A DNA stretch of 64,000 nucleotides, taken from the NCBI RefSeq assembly GCF_900112135.1, contig NZ_FOLC01000018.1, forward strand, positions 1 to 64,000, written 5' to 3'. Position 1 is the first letter of the stretch, and each line of letters opens with the position of its first letter. This DNA comes from Collimonas sp. OK412. GTDB taxonomy: Bacteria > Pseudomonadota > Gammaproteobacteria > Burkholderiales > Burkholderiaceae_D. This document shows, in pieces, positions 1 through 11,244 of the stretch. The notes beneath the pieces are model-generated. The model was not told where the DNA came from and made no database searches. It saw only the letters and a program-made list of their open reading frames with translations. A program made the translations under genes and the position numbers.

Positions 1-3000
1 GTATCTTGCAGAAGGCGATTGTCAGCGTCGAACTGGCTGGCCTTGTTGTAGATGACGGTGCTGCCGTTATCGGCATATTCAGAATAATTCTGCACCCGGC
101 CCAGCAAATCGTTGCCGCGGCGCGAACGCAATACGCCGTTGATCCGCACATCTTCCAGGTAACCGTCGCTGGTGTAGTCGTATGCCTCGCTGTGGCCGTC
201 GGCATAACTGGCGCTGCGCCGCTGACCGGCAACGTCGTAGCCGATCTGCACGCCATTGGCGCCCAGTCCGATGACGCCGTTGCTGAGCTGCCCCATGGTC
301 AGCACAAAACGGTTCTGGCTATCGTACTTGTACCAGAAGTCTTGCGTTGCCGGAGCGCCGCTGATGGCGTCGTTGTAACTGCTCAATACCCGGCGGCGAT
401 TGCCGTTGGCATCGTACTGGTACTGGATGTGCGCCTGCGGATCGACATAGTCGACAACCCGGTTCAGTTCATCGTATTTGATGTCGGCCAGCTGGTAGTA
501 AATCCGGTTTGCCGGCGCGTCGGCTGTGGTGTAGGACTCGCGGGTACGATTGCCCTCTTCGTCATACTCGAAATACGACAGCATATTGAGCGCATGGTCG
601 GTGGTGCTCTTCACATAGCCGTTGGCATAATAACTATAGTCGACATTCTGACCGGCAGTCGAACTCTGGTTCTTCAGGTGCGCGGCATAATCGTAACTAT
701 ACGTCACCACGTGGCCACCAAAATCCTGATGGCTAGTCGTGTGCCCGAAGTAGTCGGTCTTGTCGCTGGCGCTGCGCGAACCGGTGTAGCTGGTGACTTT
801 CACCCAGCCGCCCACCGGCAGGCTGCCGACGCCGAGGATGGTCTGGTCGTAGCTATAGGTGTAGGTGACCTCTTGTCCAGCATAACTGCGCGTGCGGATG
901 ACCCGGCCATCGGGGTCATAGTCGGTGGTTTCGCGCTGCTGCATCGCGTTGGTGTGGCTGATGCGGTTGCCCAGCGTATCGTAAGTGTAGCTATCCACTG
1001 ACGATACGGCTGTTGGGCCAGGATTACTCGCAGTGCCAGGCTGACGGGCCGCATGAACAACCTGGATCAACCGTCCTGCCTGGTCATAGGTATTGGACGT
1101 GACGCGTGTCAGCTCATCGGTCGCTGTGCGCAGATCGCCAAAAATGTCATAGGCATTTGTCTTGCTCCCGCCGTCGGCGTGAAACTCTTTCGTGATCCGG
1201 GTATTGTTGCCTGTTGCATCGCCAAATCCGGCGAGCTGCGTCATGCTGTTCAGGTTGCCGTTGGCGTCACGTACGCCAACCAGGTGGCTGGAAGCATCAT
1301 AGTAGTACTGGGTAGTCGGCGTCGCCCGGATGATAGTGCCGTTTTCCAGCGTCACATTGGTTTCAGGGGCCTGCTTACTGACCAGTTGACCCATCGTGTC
1401 GTAAGCCAGCATGACGCGGTTGCCACGGCCGTCGATTTCGGAACTGACATCACCGAATGCATTGTGGACCTGGCTGCGATGGATGGCGGCCTGGGTATTG
1501 GGGATGTCCGGTGCGGTATTGTTCAAGCCGGTAACCGTCCATTGCAGCTGCCGCACAGCGCCATTGCGGTCGGCGCCGATTTCCAGTGTCCCTTGGGCGC
1601 GCGGATTGCCGCCCGACACGGCGACCGGCTGGCCGCTGGCATCCAGCAGGCTGTAAGCATATTCCAGGCTCAAGCTGCCGCTGGCCGGACGAAGCGCATC
1701 GACATTCCAGATAAAACTGCCGCCCGCTGTTCTCGACAAGGTGACGCTGCTGTAAGCGCCGGTAGAACCGGCGTTGCGATACTGCAGCACCAGTTGCGCG
1801 GCATTCGCCACCGGCGGACTGAAGGTAATGGTGGCGGGCTTGGCGTCGTTCTGGTGCGACAACACTAGGCGATCTGAACCTAGCTGCAATGCGCCATGTG
1901 CGGCATTGACAATGGCGCCGCCGGCATCCATGGTCTGGTAATTGTAGTCAACCACATAATTGCTAAAACGGTCAGGCACCAGGCCGCTGGCATCCCAGTT
2001 GAATTGCTGGTGGACGGCGTCCCAGGTCAGGTCGGCGCTGCCGCTGGCGCCGCCACGCACCGAGTAATTCACATGCATGGTGGCGGCATTGGCCGGCTGG
2101 CTGCCGAAGGCGACGTTTTCCGGGAGGCTGGTCCATGAGGTCAGGTCTGAAACCCAATCGCCGGCAACCAATGAACCGCTGGCGCGATTGAGCATGGTGC
2201 CGGTTGCATTGGCGCCGGTATAGGTTTCGATCGAGTACTCATAACTGCCGCTCCAGCCGATGGTCGATATCATGAACCAGCCGGGGGTGTAATGGCTGAC
2301 CAGGCCGGTGCTGGCGGCGCCAACCACCTGCGTGGTCCAGGCTTCGCCCGAGCCGACATGACGGTAGCGGATCCGCATCGAATTGGCGGCAACACCTTGT
2401 TGCGTGATATTGAGTGTGTATTCCGGCCTCACCAAATTGTCCCTGGACAGGAACGCTTGACCGCTGCCGCCAACCGGCTGCGCCTGCTGATACATGCTTG
2501 GCGTCGTGCTGCTGGTGTTAAGAGGGCCGGCCTCCGAGTTCAGCACGGTGCCGTCGGCCGCCAGGGCGACGTATTGGAACAGCCAGTTGCTATCCGGCCA
2601 GCCGCTCCAGTCGGCGCTAAACCAGCCCGCTATTACGCCTCCATTGCTGTTTTTCATCGGTTGCGGAGTAAACCAGGTCCACGGCTGGTTTGTGCCGAGG
2701 GGACGAATCATCGCGATGATCCGATCGGTCAATGGCGACTGCGCCTGGAATTGGATCACAGGTGTGGTGTTGGCCGCGCCAGTGGCCGTGTCATCGTACG
2801 AATACGTGCCCGAGGCATGATTCGGCATGGCAATGGTGGTTCTGGCGATCAGGAACTGGCTATTTGGCGCTCCATCGGGGGTGTCCTGGTACACCTCGAC
2901 CACCAGCGATGTTGCCCCGCTTCCCGCCGTTGTCCAGGAGGCGTGAGATTGCGTAAACGTGAGTGTCCCGGTACTGGCGGAAACAGCGGCAGCATATTCC

Positions 3001-6000
3001 CCTCCGTTAATCTTGACGTGGAGATTGCCACCGCCATAACGCAGCGAGGGAGGTACCGTGATGCTGTAAGAACGCGTAAATACCGTCGGCTGGCCGACGG
3101 TATCCATCGTTTCTTTGGTGCTCCTGAAACTAAAATTCACGGTTTCCATCTTGCTAATCGCGACTGCCCCCTGTACTGCAGGCGGCGCCGTCGCCTTGCT
3201 CTCGGTCGCTTTGGTCGGCCCCAGGGTCACACTACCACCACTGAAATTGCTGCCGGCCTGTTGTGTCAGGAACTCCTGTATCGTGGCCAGGTTGTGAGCG
3301 CTCTGCATGGTCGGCTGATAGGTGTCGACCAATTGGTTGCGCCGGTCGTAGACACTCACCGTCATATGGATGCCGCCAGCGGCAATCGCCGCCTGCACCA
3401 CAGGATCGGCAGACACACCCTGCGTTTGGCTGATCGCCAGGATCTGCGCCAGTGTCATAGTGCGCATGTCGGCGCCGGCCGACTGGATCAGGACCGTGGC
3501 GTTGCCGCTGGCGTCATACAGGTAGACCTTGGTGGCGCCGTCGCCGGCATTGGTTTTCCAGAGTCGGCCTAAGCTGTCGTATTCGGCAAATTCTGCCGTG
3601 CTGCCGTTGATGCCCTTGCCGACGACTTCACCATAGGCGTTGTAACGTACTTGATGGGTGTCACTGCCGACAAATTGCTGCTTGCTTGGGTCCCCACCCA
3701 CAGCCGTCACTTGCTGCCGAGATAGCTCATGATTAGTTGCATCATAAAGAATCACGGTGGCGTCCCAGCGGTTTCCACCATCGGAATTTTTACTTAAGAC
3801 GCGCGCCTCAGTGACATTGCCCACCGCATCGTAGAAGTATTCGTAAGAGCCGTCGACGCCCTGCGTCGACTTGCGGCCCAAATGACCTGCGACATCGTAG
3901 GCGAAGTTGGTGACACGGTCATCCGCGCTGTTCTTGCCACGCACAATCGATTGTTGGACGTTGCCCAGGCCGTCATACACCGTGTCGGTGGTCGGTCGCA
4001 CCGAGGCGCCCTCAAAATCAATAAAACTGGCGCCTTGCGCCCGCGTCTGCCGTCCCATCGCATCAAAAATCCAATCGCTGACATCACCGTTGGCTTCGGT
4101 TTTTTCGATGACATTGCCCAGGCCGTCATAGGCGTAACGCGTGGTCGCGGCGCCCGTGGCTGTCACTAATCCCCCAGATCCATTGATACTGGAAGTGACC
4201 AGGTTGAGCCTGCTCTGCGTCAGCAAACGATTGACAGGGTCGTAACTGGAAGTGGTGATGCGATCATTACTGTTGCTGCCGGCATTCTGTGCCAGCTGGC
4301 TGACAACACTGTCAGTAGTAGGCACAATAGATAGCCGATTGGCGTAACGGTACTCCACGGTGACGCTGTCATTCTGGTCGCGTGTCCAGACTGTCAGATA
4401 GTTTTCGGCGTCGACTTGCGCGATCTTCTTGCCCACCTTGTTATAGTAGGACAAGGTTTGATTACCCATGCCGTCGCTCTCGACAATCACATTACCGAGT
4501 GCATCGTATATACGCGAAGTCGTAATCGAACCGGTATAGATGTTCAGGCTGGTGCCTCCGATCGGCCGCTGCGCAAAGGTAGCCCCATCGATCAACGTTT
4601 GCACCTGGCGATTGCTCTTGTCGTAGCTGTAATTCGTCTGCCGATAATTGTTTTGGTTGACGGCAGTAGGCAATGTGCCGCCGGCCGGCAAAACCACCGC
4701 ATCGCCATAAACCCGGGTGCTGGTCATATTGCTGGCAGCATCGTAGCTCCACACCGACAGCGTGCCGGCGGCGCTCAGCTCGGCAATCTTGCGGTTGGCG
4801 GCGTCGTAGTACCAACTGGTGCGATTGCCATTGGCGTCCGTGTAGGAAGTCTTGTTACCTGCCGCATCATAGGTCCAGTGCTGGGTCGGACTTCCAACCG
4901 ACCATCCCTTGGCGTCGCGGATCGTGACCGCATCGCCGCTTTGGGTGATCAGGCGGTTATTCTGATCGTAAATGTAGTTGGTGGTACGCTGCTCCGGCAA
5001 CCCTGCCGCTTCAATCATTTGCGTACGGTTGCCGCGTGCATCGTAACTGTACTGTTTCACGACAGGCACCAGTACCCCGGCGCTATTGCGCGAAGCGATC
5101 GGCAGGGTTTCGCTCAACAGCAGGCCGCGGCCGTCGTAAGTGCTGGTGGTAACACCGCCTACCTTGTTTTGATAACTGATGCGGTTTCCCGCGCCGTCAT
5201 AACCGAACAACTCGAAATTGCCCTCCGCATCTGTACTCTTGACCAGACGATCGTTCTGGTCATATTCCAGCTTGGTAGGCGCATCAGCCGCGCCGGCAGT
5301 CAGCGCAGGCTGGGCTGATGTCGACAACGGGCCGTTGACCGGTGTCGCGTAACGCACCACCAGACTTGGCTTGCCCGAGGCGGTATAACTGGTCTGCGTG
5401 GCATAACCCAGCGGATCGATCTGCAGCACGACGTGGCTGTCCTGGTCGTAGTAGAAGTAACCGGCATTGCCCAACGGATCGATGATCTTGACTGCATTGC
5501 CGAAAGCGTCGTATTGCGTCGTCGTTACCGCATACTGCGGCGTCTTGCCGTCCGCGCCGTCATTCAAGGGTACGGACGTGGAGACTTTTCTGCCCAGGGA
5601 ATCGAATTGCTGGGTCGTGGTGTAGCCGCGTTCGTTGGTGATGCTGATGGCGTTGCCCATGGCATCGTAGCCATAGATGACGGTGCCTGAAGCAGCTGTG
5701 CCGGCGGCCTTGGTTTGCTGGATTACTCGGCCGGCGGCGTCGTACACATAGACCGTAACGCTGTCATCCACTGCAGGAGCGGTTATAACCGGGATAGCGA
5801 CGGATTTCGCATATCTGACGGTTTGCGTCACATACCCATTGGCGTCATAAATCTGCTGCGTGACAGCGCCCATGGCGTCGACGCTATAGATTCGCCGATT
5901 GGCCGCGTCGTACACATAATTGCTTGTTTGATCAGCACTGCTGGAAGAGACTGCGGCCAGATTCGTCGTTGCCGTCAGCGGCCCTGTCAACAGGGTTACA

Positions 6001-9000
6001 TAATCAGTCCGGCGCACCACGTTATTGTTGTTGTCGTAGCCAATCTGGCTGGCTGCCCCCGCCGCATTGGCGGTATAAATCAGGCGATTGGCGCTGTCGT
6101 AGACATTCACGATGTGCCCATCGTGGACAGGATCAGCAATGCTTGCCAGTTGCTGTGCCATATTCACCATCGTCGCCGGCTGCCCCACCGGGATCGTCTT
6201 GGCATAGGTAATCCGTTCGACGCTATTGCCGTTGCCGTCGTAGTGCTGCTCGACGACCGCACCGCTGGCATCCACGATGTAAATCGCACGCCCCAAGGCA
6301 TCGTAGGCAATCTGCGTAATCCTGTCGTGCGCTGCATCGGTGGCTGGCGCCGGCACCGTTGCAGCACTTGCCTTGAGAGCGGCAAGATCGTTTGCGCCAA
6401 GGCGTGTCGCATAAGCGAGCCGTTTGACGACATTGCCATTGGCGTCGTAGCTGTTCTGCGTCACGGCGCCAGTGGCGTCGATGATCCACGTCAAGCGGCC
6501 GTCGCGGTCGTAACGACGCAACTCTGTCGCGTCCGTTGCATTGCTCGCCAGCCTCGATTGGATGTCGGCCGGCACGGGTGCCGCCGACAAGCCGGCGAGG
6601 CTGATCGGTGTCGCGTATCTGGTGGTTTGCAGGACACGGCCGTTGGCGTCGTACGTTGTCTGCGTCACATCGCCTTGCGCATCGACAGTGAAGGCCAAAT
6701 GGTCATTTGCATCGTACACATAACGCGTCACATTGCGGTTCGGATCCGTCACCGTGACCGCATTGCCTTTTTTGTCGTAACTGGTGTTCGTCGTCAGGTT
6801 CAAACCGCTGGGATCGACATGCTGTTCGATGCGACGCCCCAGGTTATCGTAGACATATTGCGTTACCGTGCCGCCAGGGCTGGTCACGGTCAATACGTTG
6901 CCGCTACCGTCGTAGCTATATTGCGTCGTCAGCTTCAAGCCGGCTGGGTCGAGCGTCTGACTGAGCGCCTGCCCTTTCAGGTTAAAACTGATCTGCGTGG
7001 CCACGCCATTGGCGTCCGTCGTCACGACTTGCTGGCCCTTGGCGTCGTACTGGTATCGCGTGATCAGGTTCAAGCCGTTCGGATCCACCTGGCGGGTGAG
7101 CACACGATTGGCCGCATCAAAGCTGAAGGCTGTGATCGTGCCCCTGGCATCGATGGTGCTGATCAGACGATTGGCGTGATCGTAGGTGCCGCTAGTGGTT
7201 GTCAGCGGGGTTACTGTCGACAGCAGGTTACCGTTCTTGTCATAGCTGTATTGGGTCACATTGCCCAGGCCGTCAGTGACGCTCTGCGTCTGGCCATTGC
7301 GGGTCTTGACGGTCGTCACCACCACGCCTTCCGGCGTGGTCAAGGTGGTGCTGCGCGCCGTCGTGCTGTAGCTGTAGCGCGTCACATTGCCCAGGCCATC
7401 GGTCTGCGTCAGGGTGCGATCAAACGCGTCATACGTCGTCGAACGCTGCGCATTCAACGGCTCCACCGTTTGCACGATTCGCCCCAGGCGATCATAGCTC
7501 TGGCTGCGCACGTTGCCGTTGGCGTCCACGCTGCGGATTATCCGCCCGAACGCGTCGTATTGGGTCGACGTGGTCGCGTTCACGCCCAGCGGATCGGCGA
7601 CGGTTGCGACTACCAAGCCGCGCCGGTCGTAGCTACTGGTTTGCGTCAAGGCGTGAGTCGCATCGATATTGGTGGTGCTGGAGACCCGCTCGCCAAAGGC
7701 ATCGTAGCTATACGTGGTGATGTTCTTGAGCGCATCGGTGCTGGTGGCCAAGGTGCCGTTGGCGTTGTACGTAAAACTGTTGACACTATCCAGACTGCTG
7801 TTGCGCACGGCGTTCAGTGCGCTGGTCAATGCTGCGCTTACCAGCCCGCCGGCCAGGCCGCTGGTGCTGATCCGAGTACCGTACTGCACCGTGGCGACCA
7901 ACTGGCCCAGGCTATTGTATTGTTTCTCCGACACCTCGCCCAAGGCATTGACTGTCTGTGTCAGGCGATTGTCGACGTCGTAGAAGAACAGGGTTTTATT
8001 GCCGTTCTGGTCGGTCGTGCTGGTGCGCCGTCCAGCTGCATCATAGGTATGGGTCAGGCCATAGCTGGTCCAGATGGCGTCGATCTGCGCCTGCGTCTGG
8101 TTGCCCGTCAGCTGTGCATTGCCTTCAGCGCTCAACTCTCCCGTCAGACGGCCCTGGATGTCATAACGGGCACTGATGGCGCGCACATCGCTGGTGCCTG
8201 CGGCACGGATAGTCTGGCTCAGGTTGCCGGCGTTGTCATACATGTACTGCGTGACCGTGCCTTCCGCATTGGTTTGCTGCTTGATGCGGTTCAAGGCGTC
8301 ATAGTCTGTCGCCGTCACATGATCGTCGGCGCTGGCCGCAGGACGTACGTCAGCTACCGTCGTATTGGCCGCTACCGCTGCCGTCACCTTGTTGGCGTAA
8401 CGCACGGTTTTAACGACATTGCCGTTGCCGTCGTAGACCTTCTCGGTCAGATAGCCTTCGCCATCGATTTCTCCGGCAATCTGCCCCTTGCCGTTTAACA
8501 GCAGTTGCGTGACGATATCGCCGGTACTGGCCGCAGGCAGCAATTGCGCCAGCGTCCCGGCAGCGCGCAGGCTGGCATCGACCTGCGTTGCATAGCCCAC
8601 CCGGCTGCCCACATGGCCCGCGCTATCGTAACGCTGCTCTGTAAGATAGCCTTCCGCATCCAGTGTGGCGCGTAACAGCCCATCGTTGTCATAGAAACTG
8701 CGACTGGCCCGGTCTGCATCCGATGCGGTTGGCGCAATGCTGTTCGCACTCGGCGCACTACCCAGATTGCTGGTATCGACCAGGCTGGCATAACTGATGG
8801 TACTGACCAGGCGAGATGCGCCATCGTAGCGATATTCGCTCACCAATCCCGGCTGGCCGTCAACCGTCTTCGATAAGCGATTTGCACTGTCATAGGCGCG
8901 CCAGGTCTTGTGGTCGGCGCTGCTTGCAGCAGGACGGACCGTCGCCAGTGTGGCCGCCGTCAGGTTGCCCGCCGCGTCGGCCAGTTGACCGATATCGATG

Positions 9001-11051
9001 GCGGTTGCATAGGCAATGGTTTGGGTGAGCTGGTTGTCCTTGTTATAGAGGTATTCCGTCACGCTGCCGTTGCCGTCGATATCGGCTACCTTGCGGCCGT
9101 CATCGTCGTACAGGATGAAGCTGCGCACGCCCGTCGGGTCCTGCGTCATGCGCAAGCGGTCGTCGGCATCGTAGACATACTGCGTCGTGCCCAGCACTTG
9201 CCCGGCATTGCTTTGCTGGACACTGACCAGGCGGCCAGCCTGGTCGTAGGCGCTGATGGTCGACAGCCCGTTGGCCTGCGTCACCGTGGTCTTGTGATTG
9301 GCGTCGTCGTAGCTGCTGATGGTCAACTGGTTGGCGGCATCCTTGCTGGTCAGGATCCGGCCCAGACCATCATAGGTAGCTTGCGTGAGTCCGCCGCGCC
9401 CATCGGTCGTATTCAACAGCAGCCCAGCCTGGTCATAGACGTACTGGATCACCGTCTGGCTGCCATTGGCCACGCCATTACCTTGGGCATCGACCGCACT
9501 CCAGCTGGAGGATGTCTGCAATTGCCCACGTGCATCGTAGGCCATGTCCGTACGGGTGATCTGCGTTGGATTCTGGCTGCCTGCCCACGTGTTGAGTGCC
9601 GCTTCAGTGGGCACATCAATTACGGCCAGATTCGCTACCCCATATGTTGCACCGGCATATTGGATGCTGCTGGTACGCTCGCCGTAGCTGTTGTAACGGT
9701 ATTCGGTGACGCGCCCTTCCGCACTCACCACAAAGCGCAGCTGGTTGTGGTTGCTGCCGTCATAGATATAGCGTGTCGTCAGCGGTATGCCTGGCTGCCC
9801 CGCGCCGGCGCCATCCGGATCCGGCACCAGATAAGTCGTTTCCGTCACCAGCTGGTTGTTGCCGTCATACGTCCGCGTCACCGTATTGCCGGCAGCGTCG
9901 CGCTGCAGGATCTGGTTGCCGTTGCCGTCGTACTGCATGTCGATGGCGTGATTCTCGCCATCGACCACCTGGATCACGTCGCCTGTAGCGTTATAGCTGA
10001 AACTGGTGCTGGCCGTCACGCCAGCCAAGGGTGGTGTCGTGATGCGGGTCAGCTGACCCTTGCTATCGTAGTCGTAGAGTGTTTTAAGGCCCAGCGGATC
10101 GATCACCGTGGTGCGGCCGCTGGCCGTATCGTAGTTATAGCTGGTGACATGGTTCAGGCCGTCCTGCACGGTCGCGATCCGGTAATCGGCGCCGACCTGG
10201 ACATAGGTAAAACTCTGGCTGCTGCCATCGCTCTGCGTCACGCTGGCCATCCGCTTGCTGTTGCCGTCGTAGGTATAGGTCGTCCGGTAGACCTGGTTGT
10301 CGGAGATGGCGTTGTCGGCTGGCGTCAGGTCCAGCGTCACGGTCGATAGCCGGTTGCTGGCGTCGTAGCTGTAGCGCACCCGGGTAAGGGTGTGGCCGTC
10401 GGCAGTGACGGTGCGGATCTGGCTCAGGTTCGTGCCGTTGTAGTCATAGTATGTGGCTTCGCCTGCGGCATCCGTCACGCTGGCCAGCAAACCGTTGGCG
10501 CCGTAACTATAAGCGATGGTATTGCCGTTGCTGTCGGTCGACGACAGCAGCCGGCCCGAACCGCTGCCGTCGTAGGTTTCCTTCAGGCCGCTGCTACCGT
10601 TAGACCAGACCAGCTGGCCGTTCCCGGCATTGACGCTGATCGTATTGTAAGCGCCGCTGCCGTCGGTGCTGACATACAGCTGGCGGGTGCTGTCATACAG
10701 ATAAGTCGACTCAGAACCGTCGCGTCCGGTTCGCACGATACTGCTGCCTGCCGTCGACAAGCTGCCGTTGATCCGCAGCTGCTGGCTGTAGACGCCATTG
10801 GACCAGTTATCGCCGTTGTCGTCGGTGAACTTGCCCTGGCTGTTATAAGTGCGCAGCGCCGCGATATCGATGCCGTGGTTCACCAGCATGTCGTCGCGGT
10901 CTTGCAGGACCAGGTTGCCGCTGAAGACATTGACATAGGTCAGCTCGCCATTACGGCCCTGGGTAGCCACTCCTTGCACGCCACGCTGGCCCAGCGTGTT
11001 CATCGAAGTCAAACTCACACCGAGGCTGTTGCCGCTGACGATCGCTACCAT
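1..11051 (-). CDS. Giant YD/Rhs-repeat protein A (partial, C-terminus outside window)
   Basis: An open minus-strand frame of 3683 codons runs off the window edge without a stop. It starts at the ATG at 11051-11049, with an AGGA ribosome site six bases upstream. Most of the protein is tandem YD repeats (YxYDxxGRL type), which in Rhs/tripartite-toxin proteins form a hollow beta shell around a toxic C-terminus. Residues 1-90 form a non-YD leader (MVAIVSGN..., later YVN..GNL.LQDRD) shared with giant protein B. About residues 2585-3190 are a beta-rich insertion without YD repeats, after which YD repeats resume. No Sec/Tat signal is visible. The frame appears uninterrupted: the mirror-image open frames on the opposite strand keep one phase over the full length. 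The missing end probably carries a variable tip, but that cannot be seen. Confidence 0.93.
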   Translation of the reverse strand, partial: MVAIVSGNSLGVSLTSMNTLGQRGVQGVATQGRNGELTYVNVFSGNLVLQDRDDMLVNHGIDIAALRTYNSQGKFTDDNGDNWSNGVYSQQLRINGSLSTAGSSIVRTGRDGSESTYLYDSTRQLYVSTDGSGAYNTISVNAGNGQLVWSNGSSGLKETYDGSGSGRLLSSTDSNGNTIAYSYGANGLLASVTDAAGEATYYDYNGTNLSQIRTVTADGHTLTRVRYSYDASNRLSTVTLDLTPADNAISDNQVYRTTYTYDGNSKRMASVTQSDGSSQSFTYVQVGADYRIATVQDGLNHVTSYNYDTASGRTTVIDPLGLKTLYDYDSKGQLTRITTPPLAGVTASTSFSYNATGDVIQVVDGENHAIDMQYDGNGNQILQRDAAGNTVTRTYDGNNQLVTETTYLVPDPDGAGAGQPGIPLTTRYIYDGSNHNQLRFVVSAEGRVTEYRYNSYGERTSSIQYAGATYGVANLAVIDVPTEAALNTWAGSQNPTQITRTDMAYDARGQLQTSSSWSAVDAQGNGVANGSQTVIQYVYDQAGLLLNTTDGRGGLTQATYDGLGRILTSKDAANQLTISSYDDANHKTTVTQANGLSTISAYDQAGRLVSVQQSNAGQVLGTTQYVYDADDRLRMTQDPTGVRSFILYDDDGRKVADIDGNGSVTEYLYNKDNQLTQTIAYATAIDIGQLADAAGNLTAATLATVRPAASSADHKTWRAYDSANRLSKTVDGQPGLVSEYRYDGASRLVSTISYASLVDTSNLGSAPSANSIAPTASDADRASRSFYDNDGLLRATLDAEGYLTEQRYDSAGHVGSRVGYATQVDASLRAAGTLAQLLPAASTGDIVTQLLLNGKGQIAGEIDGEGYLTEKVYDGNGNVVKTVRYANKVTAAVAANTTVADVRPAASADDHVTATDYDALNRIKQQTNAEGTVTQYMYDNAGNLSQTIRAAGTSDVRAISARYDIQGRLTGELSAEGNAQLTGNQTQAQIDAIWTSYGLTHTYDAAGRRTSTTDQNGNKTLFFYDVDNRLTQTVNALGEVSEKQYNSLGQLVATVQYGTRISTSGLAGGLVSAALTSALNAVRNSSLDSVNSFTYNANGTLATSTDALKNITTYSYDAFGERVSSTTNIDATHALTQTSSYDRRGLVVATVADPLGVNATTSTQYDAFGRIIRSVDANGNVRSQSYDRLGRIVQTVEPLNAQRSTTYDAFDRTLTQTDGLGNVTRYSYSTTARSTTLTTPEGVVVTTVKTRNGQTQSVTDGLGNVTQYSYDKNGNLLSTVTPLTTTSGTYDHANRLISTIDARGTITAFSFDAANRVLTRQVDPNGLNLITRYQYDAKGQQVVTTDANGVATQISFNLKGQALSQTLDPAGLKLTTQYSYDGSGNVLTVTSPGGTVTQYVYDNLGRRIEQHVDPSGLNLTTNTSYDKKGNAVTVTDPNRNVTRYVYDANDHLAFTVDAQGDVTQTTYDANGRVLQTTRYATPISLAGLSAAPVPADIQSRLASNATDATELRRYDRDGRLTWIIDATGAVTQNSYDANGNVVKRLAYATRLGANDLAALKASAATVPAPATDAAHDRITQIAYDALGRAIYIVDASGAVVEQHYDGNGNSVERITYAKTIPVGQPATMVNMAQQLASIADPVHDGHIVNVYDSANRLIYTANAAGAASQIGYDNNNNVVRRTDYVTLLTGPLTATTNLAAVSSSSADQTSNYVYDAANRRIYSVDAMGAVTQQIYDANGYVTQTVRYAKSVAIPVITAPAVDDSVTVYVYDAAGRVIQQTKAAGTAASGTVIYGYDAMGNAISITNERGYTTTQQFDSLGRKVSTSVPLNDGADGKTPQYAVTTTQYDAFGNAVKIIDPLGNAGYFYYDQDSHVVLQIDPLGYATQTSYTASGKPSLVVRYATPVNGPLSTSAQPALTAGAADAPTKLEYDQNDRLVKSTDAEGNFELFGYDGAGNRISYQNKVGGVTTSTYDGRGLLLSETLPIASRNSAGVLVPVVKQYSYDARGNRTQMIEAAGLPEQRTTNYIYDQNNRLITQSGDAVTIRDAKGWSVGSPTQHWTYDAAGNKTSYTDANGNRTSWYYDAANRKIAELSAAGTLSVWSYDAASNMTSTRVYGDAVVLPAGGTLPTAVNQNNYRQTNYSYDKSNRQVQTLIDGATFAQRPIGGTSLNIYTGSITTSRIYDALGNVIVESDGMGNQTLSYYNKVGKKIAQVDAENYLTVWTRDQNDSVTVEYRYANRLSIVPTTDSVVSQLAQNAGSNSNDRITTSSYDPVNRLLTQSRLNLVTSSINGSGGLVTATGAATTRYAYDGLGNVIEKTEANGDVSDWIFDAMGRQTRAQGASFIDFEGASVRPTTDTVYDGLGNVQQSIVRGKNSADDRVTNFAYDVAGHLGRKSTQGVDGSYEYFYDAVGNVTEARVLSKNSDGGNRWDATVILYDATNHELSRQQVTAVGGDPSKQQFVGSDTHQVRYNAYGEVVGKGINGSTAEFAEYDSLGRLWKTNAGDGATKVYLYDASGNATVLIQSAGADMRTMTLAQILAISQTQGVSADPVVQAAIAAGGIHMTVSVYDRRNQLVDTYQPTMQSAHNLATIQEFLTQQAGSNFSGGSVTLGPTKATESKATAPPAVQGAVAISKMETVNFSFRSTKETMDTVGQPTVFTRSYSITVPPSLRYGGGNLHVKINGGEYAAAVSASTGTLTFTQSHASWTTAGSGATSLVVEVYQDTPDGAPNSQFLIARTTIAMPNHASGTYSYDDTATGAANTTPVIQFQAQSPLTDRIIAMIRPLGTNQPWTWFTPQPMKNSNGGVIAGWFSADWSGWPDSNWLFQYVALAADGTVLNSEAGPLNTSSTTPSMYQQAQPVGGSGQAFLSRDNLVRPEYTLNITQQGVAANSMRIRYRHVGSGEAWTTQVVGAASTGLVSHYTPGWFMISTIGWSGSYEYSIETYTGANATGTMLNRASGSLVAGDWVSDLTSWTSLPENVAFGSQPANAATMHVNYSVRGGASGSADLTWDAVHQQFNWDASGLVPDRFSNYVVDYNYQTMDAGGAIVNAAHGALQLGSDRLVLSHQNDAKPATITFSPPVANAAQLVLQYRNAGSTGAYSSVTLSRTAGGSFIWNVDALRPASGSLSLEYAYSLLDASGQPVAVSGGNPRAQGTLEIGADRNGAVRQLQWTVTGLNNTAPDIPNTQAAIHRSQVHNAFGDVSSEIDGRGNRVMLAYDTMGQLVSKQAPETNVTLENGTIIRATPTTQYYYDASSHLVGVRDANGNLNSMTQLAGFGDATGNNTRITKEFHADGGSKTNAYDIFGDLRTATDELTRVTSNTYDQAGRLIQVVHAARQPGTASNPGPTAVSSVDSYTYDTLGNRISHTNAMQQRETTDYDPDGRVIRTRSYAGQEVTYTYSYDQTILGVGSLPVGGWVKVTSYTGSRSASDKTDYFGHTTSHQDFGGHVVTYSYDYAAHLKNQSSTAGQNVDYSYYANGYVKSTTDHALNMLSYFEYDEEGNRTRESYTTADAPANRIYYQLADIKYDELNRVVDYVDPQAHIQYQYDANGNRRRVLSSYNDAISGAPATQDFWYKYDSQNRFVLTMGQLSNGVIGLGANGVQIGYDVAGQRRSASYADGHSEAYDYTSDGYLEDVRINGVLRSRRGNDLLGRVQNYSEYADNGSTVIYNKASQFDADNRLLQD

Positions 11052-11128
11052 ATGTCATCCTGTCTTCAGAAAGTATTGTGCGTATGCCTCAGGAAACCAA
11101 AAAAAACAGTTCCTGACGCTGCTCCTGT

Positions 11129-11167
11129 CCAATACATCCTTGCTTCACAGAATTTGTTTAGCGTTTT
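11129..11167 (-). promoter_or_regulatory. Promoter-like motif upstream of giant gene A
   Basis: Read on the minus strand: GCTAAAC (11162-11156), then 14 bases, two free bases (AA) and GGATGTATTGG ending at 11129. The block aligns without gaps to the region upstream of giant gene B, including the preceding run of A and ACG. TAAA followed by exactly 15 bases before the second block is the geometry of sigma-28 (FliA) promoters, although GGATGT departs from GCCGAT. The second block lies about 80 bp before the start codon, leaving a leader of about 75 nt. The promoter role is inferred from conservation. Confidence 0.6.
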
Positions 11168-11244
11168 TTAAAATATTTTTACGTATTTCTCTTTAGGACA
11201 CTTAAAAATGACATTTTTGCAAAATTCCAGCAAATAACGGACAG

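Noticed and set aside
5715-8498. Long plus-strand open frame (927 codons) and several similar ones opposite giant gene A
   Set aside because: They lie exactly in phase opposite the YD-repeat codons, have Val/Ile/Arg/His-rich low-complexity translations with no domain and no ribosome sites. They are mirror images of a repetitive coding strand.
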